Part shown: piece after piece, positions 14,664 through 26,027 of the stretch
Position numbering within the stretch: position 1 is the first letter of the stretch
Layout of the letters: the number at the start of each line of letters is the position of its first letter
NCBI GenBank assembly: GCA_038496445.1
Contig: JALMLS010000009.1
Location: 124,001 to 188,000, forward strand
From: Trichosphaerium sp. ATCC 40318
Lineage: Eukaryota; Discosea; Flabellinia; Trichosidae
Length of the DNA: 64,000 nt
Direction of reading: 5' to 3'
Made by a program: the position numbers and the translations under genes
Notes under the pieces: model-generated
Databases searched by the model: none
Told to the model about the DNA's origin: nothing
The model's input: only the letters and a program-made list of their open reading frames with translations

Positions 14664-15340
14664 TTACTTTTCATACTCTCCTTCCCGTTTTCCATTGACA
14701 TAATGGCACCGCCCCCGCAATTGACCATTCTGATCCCAGAGTTTATACTCTCCTTCTTTTTTATCATTGATATAGTAAGCCTGCCGCATCAATTGGCCAT
14801 TATAATGCCACCGTTTGCTCTCTCCTCCTCGTTTACCATTGATAAAGTTACAAAGCCACTCCAATTGCCCGTTGTGATGCCAATGCCTGGACTCTCCTTC
14901 TCGTAAACCATTTGCATAACTGCTCTGCTCCTTCACTTGGCCATTATTATACCAACTCTTGTACTCTCCTTCTTGTTTACCATTCACATAATTGCACTGC
15001 TCTTCCAAACGACCATTCTTGTACCATCTCTTGTATTCTCCATGTTGCTTACCATGAAGCCAATGCTCAGTCTAATATAAGAATAAACACTGGTTTTTTT
15101 GGACAAATGCTAACATACCACTGTGTAGTAGAAAAATGTTTGTTTCCATTTTCCATGTTTTTTCAAGTCACCATCAAACCTTGTCATCATTGCTGCCTGT
15201 TTAGAAAGAAGTGGCCAAATTAAATATGCTGATGGGTCTAAATCGATGATATCGAGTTGAATCTCAACTGGAAGTGCTAATAGATGGCAATTATCAGATT
15301 CTACAGTAAATCTCTCTTTCCTGGCTGTTAGGTTCATCAT
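14664..15340 (-). CDS. F-box-like + YwqK/MORN-type repeat protein
   Basis: Two exons. The first (15340 to about 15119) encodes about 74 residues with an F-box-like opening (LLALPVEIQLDIIDLDPSAY). An intron starting GTATGTTAG and ending TTAG follows. The second exon encodes at least six tandem repeats of about 23 residues, each built as G-(K/R)-x-x-GE-x-K-x-W-x-x-NGQL-x-x-x-x-x-Y-x-NGK. This is the YwqK/MORN-like beta-hairpin repeat. Function is unknown. In the literature as I know it, F-box-like N-termini joined to this repeat, with the same NGKxEGEYKxW wording, are common in Marseillevirus-group giant viruses of amoebae, so lateral transfer is possible. The spliceosomal intron indicates it is resident in the nuclear genome. 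Confidence 0.75.
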
Positions 15341-15648
15341 TTTACTCTGTAAACTATGCGCTAGTATGTGGCTGTATGTTGTTGAGAAGTGGCGAGCTTG
15401 GAATAATCAGCGTACAGTTAAATGATATTCAGAGAACACGTACGTATATTGATGATTGTGCCATTACCACAAGTTAAGATTACGCAACAGTGTCATATGT
15501 ATTGAAGAAAGGTAATATTCGCTTGTTTATGATTTACTTGGGCGTACTACGATACATTTACCAAATCAATGATGCCTTTTCAACTAACACAACTACACTA
15601 GTTTTGATGAATGGGTTTTATTGTTGACGAGTTATCCCAGTTATGTAT

Positions 15649-16207
15649 TTAAACATTACAATGTGCCACTTGGTTACGTCTTCTACGTCTTGCAATACAA
15701 GCAAACAAACCAACGAATGATACAACAATAACAATACCAGCAATTGCTGGTAGAACATTGTGTTGAGAACCAACAATCTTTGTTGTTGCGAAAGTACTTT
15801 TAACAGTAATCACGTGAGGTATCAGAACCAATAAGCTTATCGTCATAGTATATTTTGATAGGGAAATATACAGGCTTATCAATAGTATATTTGACTGCAC
15901 AGAACATTAGAAGAAGAACAAGAAAGGTAAAAAGCGTTTGAGATGTGTAACAAGTCGTGTTTTTCGTATTTTTTTCCTTACCTTTGACAGATCCATCTTT
16001 TTGGAGCTCAGTTTGCAAAGTAGCTTCAGGTACTCCATTATAATGGGCATTAACAACCTTGTTGCGAACAACAGTGCCACCGTTGGCGCCAACACCAACT
16101 AAAGTTATGAGCGAAATGTAAAAGAATCTAGGCAGACGAATTTCTTCGTCAGAACTCTGCGTACCAAGTTTAAATGGGTAGTGTCCAGCGAAGGCATTAT
16201 TTGCCAT
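15649..16207 (-). CDS. Small single-pass membrane protein, start and one join uncertain
   Basis: The minus-strand coding segments read MANNAFAGHYPFKL, then (after a GTACGC intron) VGVGANGGTVVRNKV. After a second intron (GTAAGG to GTGCAG) come DKPVYFPIKIYYDDKL and finally a juxtamembrane segment. The C-terminus has one transmembrane helix (VLPAIAGIVIVVSFVGLFA) followed by a stop-transfer cluster of five arginines and a short tail. The reading frame upstream of the ATG stays open (SSYTLTV before MANNAF) back to an acceptor near 16281, so the true N-terminus, probably with a signal peptide, may be missed; no ATG was found there. The last two coding segments are in different frames around 15805-15815 with no usable intron. 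Family not recognised. The layout suggests a small extracellular beta domain with a membrane anchor. Confidence 0.5.
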
Positions 16208-16581
16208 TACAGTTAAAGTGTATGAGGATCCACTCTCCTTTGATAGAGTGTGAAAAGGCCTAATCGAAGAAATCCATAACTGAAAAAACTAAAGGACAAT
16301 GTTTCTTACGCTTGAAGGAAGACCTGTTACACAAAGTGTGATATCATTTCTAGCAGCCTATCTTGTTGTGTTGTATGTCAATTAACGCAATGATCAATAC
16401 CAATACAGCCTAAGTTCAGCAATACGGATAAAAATTGAGAACAATGGCAATGTTAAGAACTCTATTCAGTCCTTAGTTCACCTTGAAACTTGACCTTTTT
16501 TGGTTGGTTTTAGGAACCTTTTGAGAATTCCTTTGAATGGAAGGAAATAGAGTTAACACAATTTCAGTTAGTTAACACGGT

Positions 16582-17261
16582 ATGGCGAATACCATAAACA
16601 GTTTATTTCATACTGGCGATTCAAATGCTGAAGTATTGAATTTTTATCACCACACAGAGCCATACGGTGTTTTTAGTAACTTTTCCGCTCATCCGTTTGT
16701 ATTACGAGGCCAAAAGTGGCCTACAACAGAACATTACTTTCAAGCTCAAAAATTCGCTGGAACGCACCACGAACACGATGTACGACGAGCAGGGACTCCA
16801 GGACGCTCAGCTACGATGGGCAAAAGCCGAAAACGTCCTCTCAGACCAGATTGGGAGCAAGTACGTTCTATTTCTATAACTACAACGCGTATTAACGCCA
16901 GGCTTTGATAAAACAACAACCCTACAAAATGTCATGTTTAATAACCAACAAATTAGGTAAAAATGTTGATAATGCTACAAGCTTTGATAGCCAAGTTTAC
17001 GACACATGAAGATGCACGAAAGGTATTAATGAGCACAGGTAATAAAAGACTTGTAGAGCATACCACACGTGACAGTGAATGGGGAGATGGTGGTGATGGG
17101 AGTGGTAATAATAAACTAGGTAAGAATGTGCCTGTGATGGTTTTTATATTGACCATATTTGGTTATTAGGTATTTGTTTAATGACACTGCGACAAGCTAT
17201 AAGAGAGAATAGAGTTGAGAAACTGCGCTCAGATACGACAGTTGCAGATCCCCAGTACTGA
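16582..17261 (+). CDS. NADAR-domain protein (YbiA-like)
   Basis: Three exons: 16582-16860, 16957-17119 and 17170-17261. The protein carries the complete NADAR fold: FYHHTEPYGVFSNFSAHPF, then WPTTEHYFQAQKFAGT, then RPLRPDWE before the first intron. LVEHTTRDSEWGDGGDG with NNKLG follows it. NADAR proteins include E. coli YbiA, which hydrolyses riboflavin-biosynthesis intermediates, and phage or bacterial enzymes that remove ADP-ribose from guanine. Length (about 175 residues) is typical for a stand-alone enzyme. The first intron starts GTACGT. It lies on the strand opposite the small membrane gene and divergent from it. The family is certain; the substrate cannot be read from the sequence. Confidence 0.9.
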
Positions 17262-17529
17262 CTTGTAAGCCAATATTTTACAACAAAGGATTGGCTAACA
17301 ATTAATGCGACACTACACCAGCAATCAATCTCAACTTGATTTAAGACAATACAAGTATCAGTTACCTTGTTTTGTAACTACACTTTCCCCTCGCAACATG
17401 AAAGACAAGAAGAAAAGAGAAGCCAAGCTAAACATATGATTCCGTTGCGTCACGTGTTGCAGAAAGCAGTTAACTAAATAAAGTCAACTTTCTTCTTGGT
17501 CATTTCAAATCCCTTTTGTAGTTAACACA

Positions 17530-18693
17530 ATGAATCTCTCTACTAGAATCCCTGGGTTTTTATACGTAATACTACTCGCACACTTAGCGTTGGCTCAGAT
17601 ATTACCACCAGCGTCAATACAACGCAAATACGCTACGAATCCTGATGAATCGACATCTGATCAGTTTAACGGACATGAAATAGACTTTTCTAAATGGACT
17701 TACAGAGGTGAGGGCCATGGTACAAAGTTAGGTAATGGTTCAGACTACGTAAGGATAATAAAAGAAGGAGAAGATTCATTCTTGTCAATTGTTGGCACGT
17801 GACTTTTATTGAGTTTGTTTGCCCAATTTTTCTTACTTTTCTCCTTTTTTTTTTTGGAGCTCAAATGTTTGAACTCATAGCAAGAATAATTTCTCTAGAT
17901 AGTGAACATTGTTGTTAGATGACATGAGTCACTTCAATGTTGAGTTATTGTTGCGTTTGAAGCCCATTAGACTGTCATTTTCTAACTTATGTTTTGTTTT
18001 TAGGAAACGCAGGAGCTGAGACTGGTTCTGGACTCTCTGGATTATACAAGACTTTTTACGGTTTCTTTGCTGTAAAATGGCGAATTGATGGTATTGATAA
18101 AGGTACTGAAACACCCTGGCATCCTTCTATATGGTCCACATTCGTGAACGAAGGAGAAGTTTGGAGAGATATACCAGAATCAGAATATCCAAACGCTCTC
18201 GAAACAGACTGGATGGAAAGTTTCCCAACACCTTATTGGTACTCTCACCTACTAACGTGGACACGTGGGAAAGATGTAAGTCAACATAAAACTCTATAAA
18301 AATCGTGTAAAGTCACACCATTTTTTGTACCTTTTCTAATGGTATTCATACTAGGGCAAAGTTACTAGTAATCATCATCTCACAAACGACTCTCAAGATT
18401 ATTATTTCCCTAATTGGTACACAATGGGATTAGAATATGAACCTACATACATTAAATTTTGGTTTTACAATAACTCCACGTGGACAGGATCAACAAAAGT
18501 TCCTATCACTGATAGTGGTGATGGTATCGATCCAAAATACGTAGCACCTCAGTATTGGATATTCTCAAATATATTTTATCATCCCACTGCGCCTAAACCT
18601 CATAAAGACAGTTGGATGCATATTGATTTCTTTTTAAATTTTCCTTACATTAATACAACAGAAACAAACGTGAAAATTGATCGCTTTCAATAA
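17530..18693 (+). CDS. Secreted GH16-like glycoside hydrolase (laminarinase/agarase clan fold)
   Basis: Starts with a clear signal peptide (MNLSTRIPGFLYVILLAHLALAQ). The mature domain opens with a DFSKWTYRGEG-type beginning, as in secreted GH16 enzymes. It has the conserved YGFFAVKWRIDG strand and a candidate catalytic E-x-D-x-x-E motif (ETDWME, about 18209-18226). The C-terminal half contains HHLTNDSQDYYFPNWYTMGLEY and IKFWFYNNSTW, matching the usual cofactor strand pattern in which the sugar-binding face is completed. Stop at 18691-18693. The first intron (17795-18003) starts GC rather than GT. The enzyme probably cleaves an external beta-glucan or galactan, either for feeding or wall remodelling; the exact substrate is not predictable. 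Total length of about 300 residues fits a single-domain enzyme. Confidence 0.75.
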
Positions 18694-18835
18694 GTGCCAC
18701 AACAAAAATACGCAACCACAACAAACCACCACACAGATGAACAATTATTTTACCACTGTTTTTTTGGCATCAATCTAACAGCTAAAATAAACTTGTTTAC
18801 TTTATTCTAGTTTACATAATTTATGATTCCTAATC

Positions 18836-20245
18836 CTACTGAGCAGCCTTTTTAGCAATATCCATTGCTTTCATTTGAACCAGCGCGAGTTCGTAATCTT
18901 CTTGATACCTTAAAGAAAAAAATGAGAAAAACAGTGTATCAAAACGATGAAAATAAATACAAACCTTGGCGCAGTGGCTAATGGTGAGGTACGTTGCTTA
19001 AAAACAATAGAAAATCTCTCGTCTTCACATTTTCCAACGCGATGCAAGCAGGGCTTCATAGTCTTATCCTTTAAGTAAACTACAGAGTCACCCCAAAACA
19101 AACTACAATAGCGCCTAAAATAGGTTAACCAACAACAAATTTGGTAAATAAACACGTGTTTTTGTCACTCACCTGTGGCTTACTCCCTTTGCCTTTGCGT
19201 AGGCGTGTACGTATTTTTCTATGGCTATCCAACCATCAAGATCTTGGTCAAAAACTTCCAAACCAGGTTTGTCTGTGACAACGACAGTAGTGAGAAGGCC
19301 AGAGTCGCTTTTTAAAAAATTAATCGTAATGAAGGACTTTTCTTCAACGTACGTGTGAGCTGCGTGGTTATTATGGAATCTTTCATGAGCATCCTCTTCT
19401 TCTGAGAATGAATTGAAGTAGTGGAAGTTATCCATAATAGATGAAGAAATATAGTTTGGAGGGACAAACTTAGAATAGCACTAAAAAAACCGTTAATAAG
19501 AAAAGAAAAAAAAAAAACATTTGCTTTGTTTGATTGAAACAATCACGTGCCTTGTTTGCATCTTCGGGGTCCCTGGTTGGTTCTCCTCCTTTAACATTAA
19601 TCGGATCAAGAACTTTATCAACATTCTCCTTTGGTAATGAAAGCTTGGACACTACTTCGTGTGCAAGACCTCTACAGGTTAGATCTAATTGCTCGTATAG
19701 CTTCATTCCAACGATGCCTAAATCCTTTGTTTTTCCGTCCTGTGGAACAAAGTGTAAGCAAGAAAAGTCGCCTTTATGTTTGTTCTTATTACCTTTTGCT
19801 TGTATTGGCCTGGAGTTGGTAGAGCCATATTCTCTCCGCATAGACGCATCATGAACTGTTCTTTAAGACCACTCATAACGCTGAAGCCGTGAAATTGATT
19901 TGGTGAGAACTTTTTTGTTTTATTGCCTTGTTCAAACTGTTTAGACGCGTAACGTTCTATTGATAGCATGAGTACGTTGATGGACTAAATATACGAATTA
20001 CCTTTATCCTCCTCAGGAGCCCTTGAGAAGGCTACAAAGGCATCATGGAATTCGGTGTAGGTGTCAGTTATTTGTTCTGGTAGTTCGATTAGCGCATAAC
20101 CACTTTTAATGAGACTAGACGCTGGATCTTTGAGCAAGGAGGCAATAAAATTGTCTGGAGCGTCTATACACTCCTCTGTACCAGCCCAATCGGGCTGTTC
20201 GCCAATAGTGAATTGTTTAGAGCTACCGTTGCTTTTGTCAGTCAT
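18836..20245 (-). CDS. 2-oxoglutarate/Fe(II) oxygenase-like (isopenicillin-N-synthase-type) protein
   Basis: Minus-strand gene starting at 20245 (MTDKSNGSSKQF) and ending at 18836, with several short introns. The C-terminal jelly-roll is recognisable: an FHYFN opening, then FITINFLKSDSGLLTTVV, then KPGLEVFDQDLDGWI, and finally LHRVGKCEDERFSIVFKQR. This matches the order seen in isopenicillin-N-synthase-like 2OG oxygenases, including the distal metal-ligand histidine (HRV) and the following R-x-S. The proximal H-x-D motif is not obvious: the equivalent region reads HTYVEEKSF, so the enzyme may have an altered metal site or none. One intron (complement 19481-19550) starts GCACGTG. Substrate unknown. 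Confidence 0.7.
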
Positions 20246-20990
20246 TTTTTGATTATTGGGTGACAGAGGGAGAGTGTTAGGCTAACCACCAATTTAGCAC
20301 TTCAAATACCGTTACTTAACTCCGCCGCTTAATTGAACGACAAAGTTTGTTTTTTGGTTGGCAACTACACAAATGTAAAATTTGGTATATTGTTTTGGCT
20401 AGCGCTACTAAGTTCCTCACGTACTCTGAGCAATTTGGAGACTTGGAGACTTTTTAGTTCGCTCGCTACCAAGCACCGCAACGCATCCACAACGATAGTA
20501 TACGCCGATAGCTAGTATTATCCCTTGTTTAGCGTTATTACAAAGTTTAAATTGCAGACAAACTCATTCTGCTTACGCAAACCTGCCCAATACACAAAAA
20601 CGCAAAAGAAAAACCGAAACAGAGCAACAATTTTTTGTTACGAAATTGGCCTTGTTTTCTCGCTAGGTTTACGTACGTTGACCGTTTGTGCTTTGGACCA
20701 TGGTTGACTCTCTAGTTGCGCTGAATTCGCCTGTAATCGTCAAATTACACCAGTTGGAACTTAAGAACATGGCGGTCACTCTTTTAGCGCTTTTCTTTTT
20801 GAGTTGAAAAAATCAAATTAAGAAAGGCCTGTACTAATGCTACCGCTGGACTGTTTTTTAAAATTTTTATTTGGTGAGCATTTACGTTATCCGAAGTATT
20901 TTCTCTCATCAATTCAAATTATTGGGCACCAACTACCGTTACAACACCTTAGAAAGTTTTTGAATTGCGTTTGAGTTGTGTGTTAGTCCA
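20246..20990. promoter_or_regulatory. Intergenic region between divergent genes
   Basis: 745 bases separate the divergent oxygenase gene (minus) and the SPX-MFS fusion gene (plus). No coding signal with a sensible start and splice pattern was seen; short open frames look random. It is the presumptive shared promoter region. No canonical TATA position can be assigned with confidence. Confidence 0.4.
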
Positions 20991-23900
20991 ATGGCAAACT
21001 TTCGAACGAATTACCGCCGTTATTTGGAGGCAACTGCCCCATTCTACCCCCTTGATACTTTCCTTGCGTATGACGCTCTTAATGAGCTCATCAAGCACCC
21101 TGGTACAGGTATGCCTTAATTTAACCTTGACAGGTGCCGAAAAAGCACCTCGCCCTTTTTGTGTGCGCTAAGAATAGTGTAGCTGGAGACGCTGGCATAG
21201 AGACCACGTTTATTGCTGAAGTAGAGCGTGTCAATCAATTTTACGAGATGGAAGAAAAAATCCACGAGGAAAACTTCTCGGCGATTGAGAGCATGATAAA
21301 AGGTAGGCCGGGTTGGTTTTGTTTTTAATTTGTGAACGATTTTTTTGAAGAGTTTCTCAACTTTTTTTTTTTGAAGAATTTCTTGACGATCCTTACCTTT
21401 TTTAGCCAAGAGTCTTCCCATTGAGGAACGTGTTGCCAAGTATGAGATCTTCGAGAAGGCAGTTACAAACCTTCTCAAGTTCGTTGCTCTCAACCGTACT
21501 GGGTTTTCAAAACTTCTCCGAAAGAAGAGATTAAACCCAGCTCTTTCAACAAAGCTCGAACCTATTCTCCTTCGCCAGTACTTTCTTACTTCTACTGTTG
21601 CGGACAAACTTCTCCTCGCCGCACAGAAAGAGCTTAAGCTCCTTGCTAGAAGAGCCGACCAGGCAAATTACCAAGAAGGAGATGTACGTGTTAGTTTATC
21701 TTTTCCACATTTTTCTTCAAAGTATTTACTTTATTTTCTTGTAGATTCCTTTGGACTTGATTACTGAGGAAGATGATACTCTCTTACCAAGGAGAAATAC
21801 ACCTGAGTCATGTAGTGGTGTAGATGCCCGTCCATCAACATGGGCATTTATCTTGGGAACACTAGTCCAACAACTCGCTGATAATGCGAATAAATTATTT
21901 GTTCCGTTGGTACTTCTGCAATTAACAAGTATCGAAGCTATGGCTATTCTTAGCGGTTTTCTAACAGGCGCACAAGCATTTGGTACGTATCCCATTAAAA
22001 GGGAACAAGGAAGGGTAGCGCTTAAAGTAGAAGGGGTTAAGGAACCCACAAGCTTTTTTTGTCTTTTGTTCTTTTTTGAAAATTTTTTTTTCTGCCATGT
22101 GTCATGACTTAACCTTGTCTCTTATAAAAGTTACTGTACATGTTCCAATGACTTTATTTAAATAACTATCGTTTACATTGAAACCTCGCTTATAATCTAT
22201 GTGTTAACTGTGTTGAAGGTGCCCTCATGGGTGGAACAATATGTGAAAAGTTCAACCCGAGATCCGTTTTGGTTAACTTGGTTTACATCCGTACAGTGTT
22301 TGCCCTTATTGTTGCAAGTGCGTATACTGCGTACTCGATGCATTTGATATCAGGTGCCATCGCTCTTGCAATTATTGGCGTTGTTAGCTCAGTACGTATC
22401 TGTTCTTGGTTTGTTTATTCACTGAATATATTTTTCTCACGTGTTCTTTTAGGTTGACTGGTGTATGCGTGGTGTTGTTGATACAACTAGAAACATACTT
22501 CCAATGGCGTTTTCACAGATGCAAGTCGAAGCACTTGAAAAGCTGAACACTCAGTTCTTTTTGGTCTTTGAGCTTGGCGCTCTTGCTGGTCCTGCTATTC
22601 AGGGTATCTTCTTAGCTGCTGGATTAAACCTTGCTGCAACAGGTACTTGACATCCGTCTTTTTGATTTGTTTTTCTTTAATTGTTTGTTCTAGGCTGGAT
22701 TCCATTTGCTGGCTTTGTTGTTAACTGTATCGTTGATCTATGGATACCTAAGCTTGATGCGACAATGTTTAAATCTCCTAAACATCAAGGAAGACCTGGA
22801 CTATGCTCAAAGGTTGGTCAATTCTTTGGGCGTTTTGGTACTTCTCTTGGATTGATTTGGAAGTTAAACATTTTCAATTTCACTATTATGATCCTCTTGT
22901 TCCAAGTATATCGTATTCGTTCTATCATCCCGCAAATTATCGCTGTTGATTTATTTAAGAATGAAAGTTATTCAGCATGGTTATTCTGCATGTACGTCTC
23001 TACAACCTTCCATGAACTGCTTCTTTGGCTTATTCGTTTTGTAGGTATGCAGGTGGAAACGTTGTTGGTAGTTTTCTTTACGGATGGTCTAGGAAAGCAT
23101 TATCTCTTCAAATGCAGGTCCGTTTTGTTAAGCAAAAGTTTTTATTGGTTCATTGTTGGTGTTCTTCTATTAACATAAGAACATAGGTTATGCTGAGCGT
23201 TGGTGGTTGTGCTATTCTTGGCTTAAGTTGGCTTGATTTTTACCATAATGGAACGGTTCTATTCGTTACTTGTATGGTTGGCGCTGGACTCTTTGCTATT
23301 GTCAATATGACAGGTCGTACTGCTCTACAAACGCAACTCCAACTAGCCCTCAAAGGTACACATCAAGCGAACCTTTTAAGTTACCCTTACTCATCTTTCT
23401 AGGTTCTGGACACGCTGCCAACATAATGGGCATGAACCGCTTTTTTGTCACAGTATATGCTATGCTTGTCCGCTTCCTTATTGGTTTCTTCTTCTTGGAT
23501 GCATCTGATCGCTCTTTCATGTATCTATCTGGATTTGTTTTGCTCAGTGGTGTACTCTTGTTAGCATGCACTGGTGTAATGTGGTTTAATAGTGCTAAAC
23601 ACAGCAAAGGTGTATTAGTTGTCTTTGAAGGTACTTTTCTTGTTAAGATAGACTGTATTTAACTGTTTTATAGGTCTTGATGGTGCTGGTAAATCTACTC
23701 AAGTACGAAGGTTAAAGGAGAGTCTCCAACGCCAAAGATTTGTGGTACGTATTTTCTTCAAATTTTCGGCTTTTTTTCTTTTCTTTGTTTCTTTAACTGT
23801 TATTTAGTTATTCCCAACGGCATGGTCACGCGAATGCGTACACTATGAGTATATTAAATTCTTAAAGAGAGAAAAAGTAATGAGAAGTGCATTATTGACA

Positions 23901-26027
23901 ATTGTTCAATCACTTGAACTCAAATTCTTGATATACGCTCATATTGCCCCTGCTGTTCGAGCAAATAGAATTGTTATATCTGATCGCTACTATTTCACTG
24001 GTGTAGCACGTGGTGTTGCACGTGGATTTAGACGTGATTGGTTAACAAACCTATTCGATATTTCTTTGCAACCTGACCTTGTACGGATACTTTTTTAGTA
24101 CAAGTTCAACTTGTTCAGTTTTATTTCTACCGCTTGTTCTCTAACTTCATTATAGGTTTGCTACGTTAGAGCACCACCAAGTCTTGCTACCGATCGTGTA
24201 TTGGACCGTTCTAAGCAGGGTGAACCATCACTTTCTGATGATGTTATGACCCATAAAGTTGCTGTCAATGATACTTTTGTATCTGTGTATGAAGCTGGCT
24301 TAGATGTCGGTAACCCTGTCTTAAGTGTTCGCGAAAACTTTGTTTCCTTCCAGACTAAAGTATCTTCTCTCTATGATCACTTCTCAGACTCAAGCACTGG
24401 CGCACCATGGCTTGTTGTGGACGCCTCAGACACTCGTGATTCAATTCATCAACAAATTTCCGATAGAGTAACTGAACTATTACGCGATACTCCATGCACA
24501 CTCGCTAAGTACACTTCAACAGTATTCGACAATGTACGCGGTTTTTTAGACTCGAAGAGCGTTTTTCTACTTTAGATTCACTTTTTTTCTGATTCGTTGT
24601 TTAGGATCCTGTTGAAGATTCTACAAAGCTTCACAATCTTTGTTGTGGAAGAGATGGATTCCATTGGTTTTACAGAAAGAGTATGGCTCCAATGCGTGTT
24701 CGTGTTGGTCAAATGTTCCCAGATAGAGATATACCAAAGGTAATCTATAGCTAACTATGTATTGTAGTCTCTAATCAGTTTTTTTAAGGTTTACTTGCAT
24801 GGTAACCCTCATCTTAATAACTACGCTATGATCAATGAAAAGGGTAGTTGTATGATCGACTTTGATCGTTCGTGTAATGGACCGTATGTATGGGATATTA
24901 TCAGATTTTTGGGTTCTGTTTTGATTAAGAAACAAGACGCCGAAATCGATTTTACTCTATCACCTGGTTACCTAAGAGCTTTCAGAAGGTGCGTAGAGGC
25001 TTTTTTCAACAAAAAACCCGCGACTTACGCGTAGTGACGGTTTTTCTTCTACGCGAGTTGTTTAATATACTAACGCACTCTAAAGGGGATACAAATGGGG
25101 TGTTAGGAATCCTAATCAACCTTTCCAACCAATGAAGCTCACAGACGCTTTCAGCCGTCCAGCAGTACCTGGACGCTTCTTTGAGAAACGTAGAAAGATT
25201 ATGCAAGCTAATCCTATCGATCCGAAAGATTCTAGAATTCGTGGCTTAATCAATTCATATGCTAAGGCACTTGAACAAGATGACTTTTTATCGAAGCACG
25301 AAATCTTGGAAGCAGGTCAAACTCATAACTGGAACGGACGTGAACGTAACCTTATACTACTAAAGCCAACTGATCCAACCGTTAAAAAACCAAGTAGTGG
25401 GTTCGTTCTATTGGATATAAAGCCATGTATTCATGTACGTCAGAATAGCAGCAAGCTTGATAACTACAGAGTAGTTCAGCCTTTTTTTGTTATTTTTTTT
25501 CAAGGCTCATTTCTTACCGTTTTGTCTTTAGGATAAGTACTCTGGTGCATACACAAATCCTTTCCCTAATAGCCAAGCTCTTCGTATGCAAATTGCATCA
25601 AAGCTTTATGCTCCAAACTTTTATATTGCTCAAACTGGTTTCCAGCATGATGGCGTTGAATACTTTGGAAGAAGAGTACGTGAAGTCTTTTTTTTTTTTC
25701 AGCTTCTTGGCGAAACTTTTTGGTTTTTTATCCTCTTCTTGTCAATGCTAATGATTGCTCTCTTAGGTGCCAGAGGTTAATTTAAAGCTGAAGCTTGATT
25801 TGAATGAACTTGAGTACAAGGATATGATGTTTTCCATTGGAACACAACTGGGTGTTGCACATGCAAAGACAATGCAATGCGCAGTTGATCAGCTTTTAAC
25901 ACGTTTTGAAAATAATTTTGATAAGATGGTTAAAATAGTACATCAATGTGCTGAAGAGCTTTCAGGAGCACATCAAAGATATATTGAGAAGATAAGAAAC
26001 GGTGCTCGTAGTAACGACAGTGTTTAA
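20991..26027 (+). CDS. SPX-MFS-thymidylate kinase-DUF2252 fusion protein
   Basis: One gene with many short introns that join in frame through four domains. (1) 20991 to about 21690: SPX-type N-terminus (MANFRTNYRRYLEA, EKAPRPF, then EVERVNQFYEMEE), an inositol-pyrophosphate sensor in phosphate biology. (2) About 21750-23600: an MFS-like transporter with many hydrophobic helices (QQLADNANKLFVPLVLLQL, FLTGAQAFGALMGGTICEKF). (3) 23610-24520: a thymidylate-kinase P-loop domain with Walker A in VVFEGLDGAGKSTQ, split by an intron, and the DRY motif ISDRYYFTGVARG. (4) 24610-25990: DUF2252, kinase-like, with YLHGNPHLNNYAMI and MIDFDRSCNGPYVWDI. The exon from about 23585 runs from the last MFS helix into the kinase through GVLVVFEG across one intron, which argues for a true fusion. 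Stop 26025-26027. Function inferred only: phosphate or nucleotide handling at a membrane. Confidence 0.85.

Noticed and set aside
16300-16387. Tiny plus-strand open frame MFLTLEGRPVTQSVISF
   Set aside because: Only 28 codons, overlaps probable upstream sequence of the minus-strand membrane protein, no supporting motif.
21116-21607. 163-residue minus-strand open frame
   Set aside because: Shadow of the SPX exons, crossing their introns; no family pattern.
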